The notes: a model not told the origin generated them from the letters alone. 64,000 bases of DNA from Paenibacillus_Z sp042653205 (GCF_042653205.1 NZ_JBHSHY010000001.1:564927-628926); one strand, 5' to 3'; positions 34,661-44,189 are shown, numbered from the stretch's first letter. Numbers and translations are program-made.

Positions 34661-36271
34661 TTACGCGTACGGATGCACGCTGGCCTCTTCTGGAGCGGGG
34701 ACCAGTCCGAGGCGCGGATCGGCCAGGTCCAGCTTGTACATCAGCTGATTGTAGTTGTACCGCGGCGTCGGCGGATGATCGGTGTACGTGTTGGTATACG
34801 TCGCCTCGAAATAGATCGTCCGTCCGCCGTCCTTGGCGAAGACGGCATGCTGCGCCGGATTGTAGAACGTGTAGTTGTCATGCGTCACGATCTTCGCCGC
34901 CTTCGTCCACGGCCCTTGCGGCGACGGCGCCGCGGCGACCCAGAGCTCGCCGAGCAGCGACGTCCTGCCGAACTTCTGCTGCGTGATCATGACGTATTGC
35001 TTCAGGTAGTCGTTCCATTCGACCGAGCCCTGGGCAAGCTGGATTTCTTCGCCGTCGGCCGCGCTCTTCAGCTGGTAATATTGCGGATCGCCGCTCTTGA
35101 TCAAGCCGAGCCCGATCAGCTCCTTCTCCTGCTCCTGCGAGATCATCGGCGTGTTCTTCTTCCAGCCCCAGATCAACCGGCCGTCCGCGTCGCGGTCAAG
35201 CTTCGTATTGGCGCCGTCGTATTGGGCGCCGGGAGCCAGGCACGTGAACGATTCCCACTGTGTGTAATCCAGAACCGCGCTCAGCTTCGACTCCACCCGC
35301 AGGTTCGGGAATTGATGCTCGGTGAACACCCAGTAGCCCTTGCCGTTCTCCTCATAGTACGCCGACTGACCGTTCTCGCCGGCGTGGCGCCAATCGTTCT
35401 GATCCTTGGCCGGGAAGTCCGCGACCGGTTCGAACTGCTGCGTCTTGTCATTGAACATCAGAATGCCGTAGGCCCGCGTCTCGGGCGCATGGGTGCTGTA
35501 AGGGGCCAGCAGCCGCTCCTTGCCTTTGTCGTCCTTGACCGTCATGAGCCCGAATATCCAGGCGATGCCGGCACCGTCCGGCAGCGGCGGCACGAGGCTC
35601 TTGACCGAGCCGTCCGCATTGGCGATGTACGCGAGATCGACGCCGGCATCCGGGTCGAGTCCGCCTTTGCCCGGCAGTTTGGACGTCGCGCCCGTCACGC
35701 GGAAATTACCGAGCGGATAGCCGGGCCGGTCCGTATCGCCCCAGAACCAGTACAGCCGGCCGTTATACGCGATCGTCTGAACGGAATCCTGGCCCATGAC
35801 CTGGCCGTTCAGCAGCGGCTCCTTGATCGGCGTCGGCAGGCCGAGCAGTGTGCTGTCCCGGTAGATGCCCTCGCCGGTGACGCGATACAACCGCTCGGCG
35901 ACGTTGAGCCGCGTCATCTGCAGCGTCACGCTTCCGCCGGGCTTCACGTCGACGGCCGTGCCGTTGTAGCCGAAGCCGTCCTTCGGATACGCATACCCGT
36001 CGCTCGAGAGGTGGAAAAAGACTTTTGCGTTCATCAGCCCCGGCTCGTCGAACGCGACGACGCCGGCGCTGTCCGTGTAGAACGAAATGCTGTTCGTCGT
36101 TCTCAGCTCGACGAGCGGAATTCCCCTGCCCGTCTCCGCGTCCACGACCTTGATCATGAACGGCGCGTTCTTAACCGGCGCCGGCTTCGCCAAGGACATT
36201 CCCGGCATCATCATCGACACGAGCAGCACCAACGCTATCACCCCTGCCAACTTGCCTCTTGCCGTGTTCAT
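34661..36271 (-). CDS. Secreted propeller-like protein, possible DUF4185-type glycosidase relative
   Basis: 536 residues from the third of three consecutive ATGs (36271), best spaced from GGGAGG. A signal peptide (KLAGVIALVLLVSMMMPGMSLA) is followed by a carboxypeptidase-regulatory-like strand domain at about 35-120 (FMIKVVDAETGRGIPLVELRTTN... SDGYAYPKDGFGYNG). The main domain starts at ERLYRVTGEGIYRDSTLLGL and has LYWFWGDTDRPGYPLGNFRVTGATS and YVMITQQKFGRTSLLGELWVAAAPSPQGPW, as in DUF4185/five-bladed propeller proteins related to glycoside hydrolase folds. It is probably exported to act on or bind a polysaccharide whose fragments the adjacent ABC system imports. Catalytic residues cannot be assigned. 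Last gene of the locus. Confidence 0.78.
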   Translation of the reverse strand: MNTARGKLAGVIALVLLVSMMMPGMSLAKPAPVKNAPFMIKVVDAETGRGIPLVELRTTNSISFYTDSAGVVAFDEPGLMNAKVFFHLSSDGYAYPKDGFGYNGTAVDVKPGGSVTLQMTRLNVAERLYRVTGEGIYRDSTLLGLPTPIKEPLLNGQVMGQDSVQTIAYNGRLYWFWGDTDRPGYPLGNFRVTGATSKLPGKGGLDPDAGVDLAYIANADGSVKSLVPPLPDGAGIAWIFGLMTVKDDKGKERLLAPYSTHAPETRAYGILMFNDKTQQFEPVADFPAKDQNDWRHAGENGQSAYYEENGKGYWVFTEHQFPNLRVESKLSAVLDYTQWESFTCLAPGAQYDGANTKLDRDADGRLIWGWKKNTPMISQEQEKELIGLGLIKSGDPQYYQLKSAADGEEIQLAQGSVEWNDYLKQYVMITQQKFGRTSLLGELWVAAAPSPQGPWTKAAKIVTHDNYTFYNPAQHAVFAKDGGRTIYFEATYTNTYTDHPPTPRYNYNQLMYKLDLADPRLGLVPAPEEASVHPYA

Positions 36272-36340
36272 CATCATAACCTCCCGATTCTCCATTAATC
36301 GCACGCGGCAATCGCGAGCGAGCCTTGCGCTGACCCTGGC

Positions 36341-38005
36341 TTACTTGGACACGACTCGTTTGGCGGCATCGTTGTAGATTTGCAGCACCTTGTCGAGGTC
36401 GCCCATCCCTTTCACTTTGGCGATGAACGTATCCCAGTCGTCGAAGCTGGCCTTACCGGCCACGAATTTGGACTCTTGCTCCAGCACGTACGTTTTGATC
36501 GGCGTCATCACTTCCGAGATCTGCTGGCTCTCGGCCTGCGTGAATTGAAGCGTCGGCGCGGTGTACGAGGAAGGCACGTAGTCGTTGTTCGGCATCGGCA
36601 GGCTGCGCAGGTACGGCGATTTCTCGATCGGCGACTCCTCGTATTTGCCGTTGAAATACGTGTAGTCCATCGCGGCGAAGTCCACGAACGCCTTCGAATC
36701 GGCCGCGATCTGCAGGCCCGGCGAATAGTGCTTGCTGGCGCGAATGCCGTATTTGTCGCCGACCACCCAGGGATCGTCGGCCTGCTTGAATTCGTCCGTG
36801 AAGGTCGGATTGCCGTCCGCGTCCAGCGTAAAGGTCTTGCCTTCCTCGCCCCATGTGATCAGCCGGATGACCTCGGGATCGTACTGCAGGTCGATGAATT
36901 TGATGAGGTCCTTCGGATTCTTCACGTCGGCGTTGATGCAGAACGTGGCCCAGCCCAGGTCCGGCGTGTTGCCGTTGGCGACGTTCTGCCACGACTTGCC
37001 GTACTTCGGATTGTCGGGGTACAGCGACACGGCGAAGATCTTGCCGTCGCCCGCCGTACGGGTATAGTTGCCCGGATCCGTGAACCATTGCGCCAGCCAG
37101 ATGAAGTTGTCCCCGTTCAGCGCCTTTTGCTTCAGCGTATCGTCCGTATCGGTCAGGTACTCCGGATCCAGCAGCTTCTCGTCGTACAGCTGATGAGCGA
37201 ACTGCAGCGCTTCCTTGAATCCCGGCTGGAAGACGCCGTACGTATACTGGCTGCCGTCCCAATAGATGTCGTCCACGACGTGGTTCGCGTTGAACAGCGA
37301 GCGCAAGTCGTTCCAGCGGGAGTTGATCGGATACTTGTCGGGATACAGCTCCTTCAGCTTCTTCGCCGCGGCGTACAGCTCGTCCAGCGTGGACGGAATC
37401 TGAATCTTGTCCTGCTGGAACAGGTCGTACCGGTAGGAGGACACGTTCTGAATGAGCATCCCCGTGTCCTTCGGAAATCGCGGCAGGGACGTTTCTTTGA
37501 AATAATACATTTTGCCGTCGGCGTTGGTGACCTGCGCCACCCCGTTCTTCACCTGGCTCAAATAATTCAGGTAGTTGGGCATGTCGTCCTTGTACTGGCT
37601 CAGGTCGAGGATCTGGCCGTTCTTCACCATGTCGGACGTATCGTAGAACAGCGGCGTGGCGAAGAAATCCGGCAAGTTATCGCTCGCGATCATCAGCTTA
37701 ACCTTCTGGTCGTAATCGGAAGACGGAATGTAGTCCCATTTGATGTCGATTTTCTTGCCCATTTTCTGCTCCATCAGCTTCAGCCATTCTTGCTGGATGG
37801 GACTCTTCGCGTTGTCCACGCCGTTGGCCGAGAGCGCGACCGTAAAGCTGAGCGTCCCGCCGCTTGGCGCCGCGCTATCCGCGGATGACGGGTCGGTTTG
37901 GGTTGCTGCGTTGTTGCCGTTGTTGCCGTCGCTGCACCCTGCCGCCAGAATGACGGATGCGCAGATCGTCGAGACGACGCCCAGTTTCGCTGCTTTTGCG
38001 TGCAT
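36341..38005 (-). CDS. Saccharide-binding lipoprotein (LplA-like)
   Basis: 554 residues with a lipobox ILAAGC (Cys24) and a Ser/Ala/Asp linker. The length and motifs such as WDYIPSSDYDQKVKLMIASDNLPDFFATP, KYPINSRWNDLRSLFNANHVVDDIYWDG and LGWATFCINADVKNPKDLIKFIDLQYDPEVIRLITWGEEG match the long LplA-type family 1 binding proteins of Paenibacillus. It delivers oligosaccharide to the two permeases encoded just upstream. The start at 38005 follows GGGGGTACAGGC. As usual for Lpl systems no ATPase gene is present, and a shared MsmX-type ATPase from elsewhere would energise transport. Confidence 0.93.
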   Translation of the reverse strand: MHAKAAKLGVVSTICASVILAAGCSDGNNGNNAATQTDPSSADSAAPSGGTLSFTVALSANGVDNAKSPIQQEWLKLMEQKMGKKIDIKWDYIPSSDYDQKVKLMIASDNLPDFFATPLFYDTSDMVKNGQILDLSQYKDDMPNYLNYLSQVKNGVAQVTNADGKMYYFKETSLPRFPKDTGMLIQNVSSYRYDLFQQDKIQIPSTLDELYAAAKKLKELYPDKYPINSRWNDLRSLFNANHVVDDIYWDGSQYTYGVFQPGFKEALQFAHQLYDEKLLDPEYLTDTDDTLKQKALNGDNFIWLAQWFTDPGNYTRTAGDGKIFAVSLYPDNPKYGKSWQNVANGNTPDLGWATFCINADVKNPKDLIKFIDLQYDPEVIRLITWGEEGKTFTLDADGNPTFTDEFKQADDPWVVGDKYGIRASKHYSPGLQIAADSKAFVDFAAMDYTYFNGKYEESPIEKSPYLRSLPMPNNDYVPSSYTAPTLQFTQAESQQISEVMTPIKTYVLEQESKFVAGKASFDDWDTFIAKVKGMGDLDKVLQIYNDAAKRVVSK

Positions 38006-38139
38006 GCCTGTACCCCCAATTGGAATGGAAATGATCGGATTGTGATGCGATATGATGACGATGCGCAGAACGACCGATGCTTACGCGCCTCCCCTCCACG
38101 GTCCGTCTCTTCTTCGCATGCGATCCATCCGGCGGCCGG

Positions 38140-39036
38140 CTAGCCCTTGATCGAGCCGACGAACATGCCTTTGGTGAAATACTTCTGAAAGAACGGGTAA
38201 ATGATCATGATCGGGAACATGGTGACGACGATGACTGCCATTCGAATGGACTTGGGGTCCATCAGGGAGCCCGGCGAATTGATGGCCACATTGCTGGCCC
38301 CTACCCTGCCTTGAATCGCATTGTTATCCAAGGTGAACAGATAGTTGCGCAACACCATCTGCAGCGGGTACTTGGCCTGGTCCTGCAGATAGATCAGCGC
38401 CTCGAACCAGCTGTTCCAGCTTCCAACGATGCCGAACAAGGCGAAGGTGGCCAGCAGCGGCTTCGATAAGGGCAGGATGATCCGGAACAGCACCACGACT
38501 TCGTTGGCGCCGTCGATCAGCGCCGCGTCCTTCAGCTCGGACGGAATATTCGCGAAGAACGTCCGGAACAAAAACACGTTATACGCCCCGACCGCCCCCG
38601 GGATGACCATGACCCAGAACGTATCGAGCAGATGCAGGTTGCGGATCAGCAGGTAGGTCGGGATCAGGCCGCCGCCGAAAAACATCGTAATCATGAGAAA
38701 AAGACTCAAAAACTTCTTACCGATAAAGCCGGGCACGGTAAGCGGATACGCCATCAGCGACGTGAAGAGCAGCATGACGAACGTAGAGCCGAGCGCGTAC
38801 CCGATCGAGTTAAGATAGCCCGTGAAGATCAAGCGATCCTTGAAAATGTCCGTATACGCCTTGAACTCGAATCCGCGGGGCCAGATCGTAACGCTTCCCT
38901 TGGCCACGTAGCGCGCGCCGCTCAAGGACGTGGCGATGATGTTGAACACCGGGTACAGCACGGCAACCAAGATCAGAAGCATGATGAAGATGTTGAGCAC
39001 GTCGAACATTCTGGAGCCGAGGCTTTCCTTCCTCAT
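38140..39036 (-). CDS. Carbohydrate ABC permease (LplC-like)
   Basis: 298 residues with six membrane helices. The cytoplasmic EAA loop reads DGANEVVVLFRIILPLSKPLLATFALFGIVGSWNSW. The C-terminus PFFQKYFTKGMFVGSIKG is the conserved end of LplC/YtcP-type permeases. It forms the channel with the product of the gene 12 bases upstream. The start at 39036 has GGGGGGAG before it. A gap of 134 bases separates it from the binding-protein gene. Confidence 0.93.
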   Translation of the reverse strand: MRKESLGSRMFDVLNIFIMLLILVAVLYPVFNIIATSLSGARYVAKGSVTIWPRGFEFKAYTDIFKDRLIFTGYLNSIGYALGSTFVMLLFTSLMAYPLTVPGFIGKKFLSLFLMITMFFGGGLIPTYLLIRNLHLLDTFWVMVIPGAVGAYNVFLFRTFFANIPSELKDAALIDGANEVVVLFRIILPLSKPLLATFALFGIVGSWNSWFEALIYLQDQAKYPLQMVLRNYLFTLDNNAIQGRVGASNVAINSPGSLMDPKSIRMAVIVVTMFPIMIIYPFFQKYFTKGMFVGSIKG

Positions 39037-39048
39037 TGCTCTCCCCCC

Positions 39049-39963
39049 TTAAAACAAGCTCGTATCCGATAGCCTGCGGCTGATCCAGTTCGTGATGAAC
39101 AGAATGACGAACGAGATGACGGACATGAACAGCCCGATCGCGGTCGTGTACGCGTATTGCGCCCCCAATATCCCTTGACGGTACACGTAGGACCCGATGA
39201 CGTCCGCCACGCTGTACGTCGCGGGATTATACAGCAGGATGACCTTCTGGAAATCCGTGCCCAGCACCCCGCCCATGGCGAAGATGAGCAGAATGACGGT
39301 TGTCGGCCGGATGGACGGCCAGGTGACGTGCCGGACCTTCTTCCATCTGCCCGCGCCGTCGACGTCGGCGACGTCGTACAGCGACGGATCGATGCCGCTC
39401 ATCGCGGCCAGATAGATGATCGCGCCGAAGCCGACCCCCTGCCAGATCCCCGACGAGATGAAGATCGTCCGGAACCAGCCCGGTTCCAGCAGGAACGACA
39501 CCGCCTCCCCGCCGAAATGCGTAATTACGTGGTTGATGAAGCCGTCCCGTGCCGTGTAGATCTTGATTAATCCCGCCACGATGACGACGGATATGAAGTG
39601 CGGGAAGTAAGAAACCGTTTGCACGAGTTTTTTGAAGCGCTTACTTTTTAGCTCGTTAAATAACAGCGCGAGGATGATCGGCGCCGGAAACGACCAGAAC
39701 AAGGTGTATAAGCCAAGCAGCAGCGTGTTCTTCAATACGTTGAAGGCCATGGGGTCGCGGAAGAACGCGTTGAAATACTTCAAGCCGACCCACGAGCTGC
39801 CCAAGATGCCCTGCGCGGCGCTGAAATCTTTAAACGCGATCAAAATGCCGTACATCGGAAAGTAATTGAAGATCAGCACGGTCAGAAACCCGGGCAGCAC
39901 CATGAGGTACAGATAGCGATGCTTCCACATCCGCGTTCGGATGCTTCGATCGTTAGCATGCAA
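39049..39963 (-). CDS. Carbohydrate ABC permease (LplB-like)
   Basis: 304 residues if translation starts at the TTG at 39963, which is best spaced from AAAAGGGAG; GTG at 39972 and TTG at 39969 are alternatives. Six helices are visible, beginning YLYLMVLPGFLTVLIFNYFPMYGILIAFKDF, the standard LplB start. The EAA loop is DVADVDGAGRWKKVRHVTWPSIRPT and the C-terminus NWISRRLSDTSLF. First gene of the uptake operon, divergent from its presumed GntR/LacI-type regulator. Confidence 0.92.
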   Translation of the reverse strand: MHANDRSIRTRMWKHRYLYLMVLPGFLTVLIFNYFPMYGILIAFKDFSAAQGILGSSWVGLKYFNAFFRDPMAFNVLKNTLLLGLYTLFWSFPAPIILALLFNELKSKRFKKLVQTVSYFPHFISVVIVAGLIKIYTARDGFINHVITHFGGEAVSFLLEPGWFRTIFISSGIWQGVGFGAIIYLAAMSGIDPSLYDVADVDGAGRWKKVRHVTWPSIRPTTVILLIFAMGGVLGTDFQKVILLYNPATYSVADVIGSYVYRQGILGAQYAYTTAIGLFMSVISFVILFITNWISRRLSDTSLF

Positions 39964-39998
39964 TGACAACACTCCCTTTTGCCGAATGACTGCAAACC

Positions 39999-40008
39999 TC
40001 GTATACGA
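39999..40008. promoter_or_regulatory. Palindrome in the LplB promoter region, possible operator
   Basis: TCGTATACGA is a perfect 10-bp palindrome 36 bases before the permease start. GntR/LacI-type (AraR-like) regulators bind short palindromes in such positions, and one is encoded divergently. The intergenic region 39964-40407 otherwise holds only promoters. Confidence 0.35.
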
Positions 40009-40309
40009 AGTTATTCGAACTGCATATGCGTTCTATCCGCTCTATGTTTTGACCGCACCTCCTGTTCGATCCCCATGAAGCTTGTCTGTTGCACGATGCG
40101 GCCGCAAAAAATTGACAGCGCATTCATTTCTGAAAAGATGCGCCATAGCAAGGTTTATCGGATACCTCCTCCGCCGGCCGCGCTTCTCTCGGCTCGCATC
40201 ATTATGCCTTCCAGCCTGTAAATCTCATTGTTTCACATACCAACTATCAAGAGGTTATTATGCTTTTCCCAAAATGTAACACATACTATTTGGACCGTCA
40301 ATTCGTATT

Positions 40310-40339
40310 TTGACATTAGTTATGAATATGAGTTAGTAT
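40310..40339 (+). promoter_or_regulatory. Sigma-A-like promoter of the GntR/LacI regulator gene
   Basis: TTGACA at 40310-40315 and TAGTAT at 40334-40339 are 18 bases apart, 69 bases before the start codon. Confidence 0.5.
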
Positions 40340-40407
40340 ACTTTAGGAGAATTTTAACTTATAATCAAAAGAACTAGTGCTTTCACCCCACTTGAAGGAG
40401 ACGATTT

Positions 40408-41481
40408 ATGGGCAAGAACGACTCGATATCGCCAAAGTATCAGCAGGTCAAGGATTATGTGCTCACGCAAATCGAAAACAACACGCTCGGCAAGGACGGC
40501 CGCATCCCGAGCGAATCCGAGTTCTCGCAGCTGCTGGATGTCAGCTCCATCACGGTGCGGAAAGCATTGAACGAGCTGGTCAACGAAGGCGTCATCTACC
40601 GCGTCCGGGGGAAAGGCAGCTTCGTGTCGAACCGGGGGACGACGGCTGATGCTGCGACGCGCTATGTCACCTTCATCATCTCCGGCAATGCGCTGTACGA
40701 CAGCTCCTACCTGCTCATCACGAAGGGCGTCCAATCCTTCCTGAGCCGGCAGGGCTGCAAGCTGATCATCGAGTTCGTGGAAAACGATTTCGAGCAGGAG
40801 CGCGAGCTGATCACGAAGCTGATCCGATCGGAAACGCGCGGGCTGCTGATCTATTCCGTCAATCCGAACGCCGCCAAGGCGTATCTGCAGGATATCCGCA
40901 AGAAGTCCATTCCGTTCGTGATGCTCGACCGGATCCCCTCCGGCTTCCCGGTCGATTGCATCACGTGCAACAATAACGACGGCGCCTACGAGGCCGTCGC
41001 CTACCTCATCGCCCAAGGCCACCGGAAGATCGGATTCGCCGCCTACGATTTCTACTTAAGCGCCGAGGCCGAACGGTATTACGGCTATCAACGCGCCATG
41101 CAGGACGCCTCCCTCGTTCCGAACGATGAGACGTTGTACTTCTCGCGGGATCTGGATTACGACAGCCTGATCGCGGCCGTCAAGAGCGGCGAGCTGACGG
41201 CTCTCTTCTGCGTCAACGACAGGCGGGCGCTCGAGATCGTCGAGCGGCTGACGCAGGAAGGCATCCGCATCCCCGATGAGATCTCCATCATGGGCTTCGA
41301 TGATTTCGAAAGCGCCAAGTTCGCCAAGGTGCCGCTCAGCACCGTCCGGCAAAACTTCGAAGCGCTCGGCTACGAAGGCGCGCGGCTGCTCTTCGAGCTC
41401 GGCAGCGACGCCGTGCGCTGTCACAAGAAGATTCTGCTGTCGACCAGCCTCGTTATCCGGGAGTCGGTCAAACCGCTGTAG
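40408..41481 (+). CDS. GntR-headed, LacI-type sugar-responsive regulator (AraR-like)
   Basis: 357 residues. The N-terminal GntR winged helix (1-75) has PKYQQVKDYVLTQIEN and IPSESEFSQLLDVSSITVRKALNELVNEGVIYRVRGKGSFV. Residues about 85-355 form a periplasmic-binding-protein-like sensor of the LacI class (FVMLDRIPSGFPVDCITCNNNDGAYEAVAYLIAQGHRKIGF; ISIMGFDDFESAKFAKVPLSTVRQNFEALGYEGARLLFEL). This domain order is that of AraR. It should repress the divergent permease operon until a sugar binds. AAGGAGACGATTT precedes the ATG. Confidence 0.93.
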   Translation: MGKNDSISPKYQQVKDYVLTQIENNTLGKDGRIPSESEFSQLLDVSSITVRKALNELVNEGVIYRVRGKGSFVSNRGTTADAATRYVTFIISGNALYDSSYLLITKGVQSFLSRQGCKLIIEFVENDFEQERELITKLIRSETRGLLIYSVNPNAAKAYLQDIRKKSIPFVMLDRIPSGFPVDCITCNNNDGAYEAVAYLIAQGHRKIGFAAYDFYLSAEAERYYGYQRAMQDASLVPNDETLYFSRDLDYDSLIAAVKSGELTALFCVNDRRALEIVERLTQEGIRIPDEISIMGFDDFESAKFAKVPLSTVRQNFEALGYEGARLLFELGSDAVRCHKKILLSTSLVIRESVKPL

Positions 41482-41492
41482 CACGAACAATA

Positions 41493-41526
41493 ACCCCGAT
41501 TCGTCTTGAATCGGGGTGCGCTTTTT
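41493..41526 (+). terminator. Terminator after the GntR/LacI regulator gene
   Basis: ACCCCGATTC and GAATCGGGGT form a perfect 10-bp stem, followed by GCGC and five T residues. Confidence 0.85.
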
Positions 41527-41558
41527 GTATGGCTTCGAATATTCGGCCGCTCCGGGCT

Positions 41559-42392
41559 TTACGCTTTGGCAGCCTTCGCCGAGCCCCATAGAGATCCGGG
41601 ATTCACGCGGCTTGGGTAAAGCGCAAGCATGGCATTGTATAAATCGTCAACGGTGTCCGTTTCGTGGTCCAGCCGAATGAAGTCCAGCAGATACTGTTTC
41701 GTTTCATTCAAGATGCCATGGTTGTTATCATTTTCGGGGACTTTGTGTCCCGCAATCACATATTTCGGATTAAGGTCGATCAAGCGATCTAACGTTCGGA
41801 TCCATTCTAGCCGGGATTGCTCTGTTGTTTCGGCCAGGTATGAATGGATGCCGTTATAGACGACATCGCCTGCCGCCAGCAATTCAAGATCGGGAACCCA
41901 AAGTGCGGTCGTATTTGCCGTATCCGTGAACCCCGCTTCGATGATTTCCAGCCGATGTCCTTCCAGCTCAAACGAGGCTGCATCGATCGCTTCGGGAAAC
42001 ACCTGGGGCTCAGGAATTTGATTGGGGAATAATTGATCCCAAAAACTTTCAATCAGCTTGCCTTGCTTCAAACATGCCGTTACGGTGCCTGGCGTCGCGA
42101 CGGCTTTCGCCTCGGGGAACGCTTCTTTCAATTGCTTGATGCCGAAGAAATGGTCGCCGTGGCCGTGTGTCACGTAGATGTACGTCAAATTCCGGTTGAA
42201 GGTCTTGATCCACTTCAGCAGCATACGGTTATGTTCGATCGTAATGAAGGTATCGACCAAGACGGCATCTTTTTCGCCATAGATAAGAACGGCTGTATTG
42301 GAAACCCATTGCAGTTCTTCGTTGCCTTCCGGCAGGTTTCTCGTGAGGCTGTCGCGTTTGACGCAAAGTTCAGCGAATTGCAAGTTTGACAT
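41559..42392 (-). CDS. MBL-fold metallo-hydrolase
   Basis: 277 residues from the ATG at 42392; AAGGATGG is placed for it rather than for the ATG three codons earlier. The metal motif THGHGDH is at 75-81, the second ligand region at GFTDTANTTALWVPDLELLAAGDVVYNG and the third His in YVIAGHKVP. No signal peptide is present, which argues against a secreted beta-lactamase; close relatives are annotated only as MBL-fold hydrolases. Substrate unknown. It has A/T-rich upstream DNA (42402-42560) and is separated from the next gene by that gene's terminator. Confidence 0.88.
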   Translation of the reverse strand: MSNLQFAELCVKRDSLTRNLPEGNEELQWVSNTAVLIYGEKDAVLVDTFITIEHNRMLLKWIKTFNRNLTYIYVTHGHGDHFFGIKQLKEAFPEAKAVATPGTVTACLKQGKLIESFWDQLFPNQIPEPQVFPEAIDAASFELEGHRLEIIEAGFTDTANTTALWVPDLELLAAGDVVYNGIHSYLAETTEQSRLEWIRTLDRLIDLNPKYVIAGHKVPENDNNHGILNETKQYLLDFIRLDHETDTVDDLYNAMLALYPSRVNPGSLWGSAKAAKA

Positions 42393-42582
42393 GGTTACCA
42401 TCCTTCAACAGTGATATTACGAATGGACACAAGCTCATCCATTTCCTAGGCTCGCGGCATGCCGCTCATGCTCCCCTGTTCGTGATCTATTTATACCGCA
42501 TGTAGAACGATCGGTAAATAATTATTTTTTACTAATCATTCTCGAATGTGGCGTCCGTCCGCCGATGCCTTCATGAGATCAT

Positions 42583-42608
42583 GAAAAAACCGCGAGATCA
42601 TCGCGGTC
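42583..42608 (-). terminator. Terminator after the flavodoxin-fold reductase gene
   Basis: ACCGCGA and TCGCGGT pair on the minus strand and six T residues follow. Confidence 0.85.
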
Positions 42609-42622
42609 GATACAATCGCAGA

Positions 42623-43171
42623 TTAAACCCGTGCTGCCGCCACAGGCTTCACGCTCTGGATATGCCGGATATAATCGAGCCGGCTCTGCGCCAGCCGTTC
42701 GTCCGTCAAGTTGGATACATCGCTTAACGAGAAATGCGGCAGATAATCAGCGCTGATGAAATGAGCCAGCGCTTCGACCGGACGGAGAAGTTCTTGCAGC
42801 GTAAACCGATTGAAACCGGAAGGCTGGTAAGAGGCTTCCGTTCCGTACGTCGAGATGGCCACGCCGATTTCCTTGCCTGCCGTTTTACTGGCGTCCGGCG
42901 TTCCATAGGCCCAGCCGTATTGCAGGACGTCATCGAACCACTTCTTGAGCAGCGGCGGCGAGCTGTACCAATAGAGCGGGTATTGAAAAATGATGCGGTC
43001 GTGGGCTTCGATCAGCTTCTGCTCGCGGGCGACGTCGATTTTTTCGTCCGGATACGCCGCGTACAATTCGTGAACCGTAATTTCCCCGTGCTTCTGCAAT
43101 TCATCGCGCCACGCTTTATTGACGCGGGACGTCTCCATATTCGGATGCGTGATGATGACCAAGGTCTTCAT
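42623..43171 (-). CDS. Flavodoxin-fold NAD(P)H:quinone oxidoreductase (KefF/YwrO type)
   Basis: 182 residues. The flavodoxin-2 domain shows VIITHPNMETSRVNKAW at the FMN phosphate loop, HDRIIFQYPLYWYSSPPLLKKWFDDVLQYGWAYG in the centre and STYGTEASYQ later, the pattern of KefF/MdaB/YwrO proteins. They use bound FMN to reduce quinones or other electrophiles in two-electron steps. The ATG at 43171 follows AGGAGACGAATGA. It lies downstream of a LysR regulator on the same strand and opposite an MFS pump, suggesting a joint response to a toxic aromatic or quinone, which is inferred. Confidence 0.9.
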   Translation of the reverse strand: MKTLVIITHPNMETSRVNKAWRDELQKHGEITVHELYAAYPDEKIDVAREQKLIEAHDRIIFQYPLYWYSSPPLLKKWFDDVLQYGWAYGTPDASKTAGKEIGVAISTYGTEASYQPSGFNRFTLQELLRPVEALAHFISADYLPHFSLSDVSNLTDERLAQSRLDYIRHIQSVKPVAAARV

Positions 43172-43269
43172 TCATTCGTCTCCTATCCAAGGTATAATCA
43201 ACGTTTCTTCATGTAGCCTGCCCCGATCATCGGTTTCCTATCTCCGCGGAAGCGGCTGCCTGGTCTCGA

Positions 43270-44160
43270 TTACGAACTTGTCCGACCGGACAACCGCGCG
43301 AAATAATCCACGACCACCTCGCGGAAATCCTTGGCGGCCTGCGAGATGTAGCGGCTCTTGTGCCACAATAGCGCGATTTCCCGGACCGCCAGGTGCGTCT
43401 CCACGTAAAGATACGCGACGTGCGCCCGCGGATTCCTGGCCGTGCTCGGGACGAACGCAACCCCGATGCCGGCTTCCACCAGATTGGTCAGCCTCGCAGG
43501 CTCATCCCCCTCGTATACGTAATGAGGTTCGAACCCGACCGATCTGCATTCCTCGTCCATCAAATCGCGCGTCCCGAACCCTTTCTTGACCCCGACGAAC
43601 CATTCGTCCCGCAGCTCGGCCAAGGATACGCGGCTTCGCCCCGCCAGCCGGTGCCCCTTCGGAACGGCCAAGAGAATCGGGTCGACGAACACGACTTGGC
43701 ATTCAATGCCATCCCGTGTGATGGGCGGCGAGGACAGACAAAAATCCACCTCTCCCCGGTCGAGCAGCGTCACCATTTCCTGCGTAGTCAGCATTTGCAC
43801 ATGAAAATGAATCGAAGGCCGCTTCTTGCGAAACTCCCGGAGGATATTGGGCAGTATGCCCGCCGTCGTCACTCCCAATTCGAGCGTGCCGTGATCCGGG
43901 CCGGATAGATCGCGCAGCTCCACTCGCCCCTGCTCCAGCTCGAACAGCGCTCTCTCCGCGCGGCGCAAAAATCGCCGGCCGTAATCGTTCAACCGCAGCT
44001 TCCGCCCGACCCGGTCAAATAGCGGAACGCCGAGATCCTCTTCCAGGCGCTGAATCGTTTTGCTTAACGACGATTGCGTCACGTGCAGATGCCGCGCGGC
44101 TTCGGTCACATGCTCCGAGCGCGCCACCGCGAGAAAATAGTGCAATTGAAGCAGCTCCAC
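43270..44160 (-). CDS. LysR family transcriptional regulator
   Basis: 296 residues from the GTG at 44160, chosen because homologues begin MELLQLxYF; the GTG three codons upstream is possible. The winged helix spans 1-60 (EAARHLHVTQSSLSKTIQRLEEDLGVPLFDR), followed by the effector domain (GTLELGVTTAGILPNILREFRKKRPSIHFHV). It sits between and probably controls the divergent MFS gene and perhaps the quinone reductase. A canonical T-N11-A box lies 30 bases upstream, as expected for autoregulation with divergent activation. Confidence 0.92.
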   Translation of the reverse strand: MELLQLHYFLAVARSEHVTEAARHLHVTQSSLSKTIQRLEEDLGVPLFDRVGRKLRLNDYGRRFLRRAERALFELEQGRVELRDLSGPDHGTLELGVTTAGILPNILREFRKKRPSIHFHVQMLTTQEMVTLLDRGEVDFCLSSPPITRDGIECQVVFVDPILLAVPKGHRLAGRSRVSLAELRDEWFVGVKKGFGTRDLMDEECRSVGFEPHYVYEGDEPARLTNLVEAGIGVAFVPSTARNPRAHVAYLYVETHLAVREIALLWHKSRYISQAAKDFREVVVDYFARLSGRTSS

Positions 44161-44189
44161 TCGCCTCACGCTCCATTCATTCCTTCTAG

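Noticed and set aside
34658..36298. Long plus-strand open frame opposite the secreted propeller-like gene
   Set aside because: Arg/Val-rich nonsense typical of the antisense of a GC-rich gene; no ribosome site, no motif. The same holds for 400-1569 (+), 3980-5392 (-), 14384-15352 (-), 36380-37888 (+) and 47676-48998 (+).
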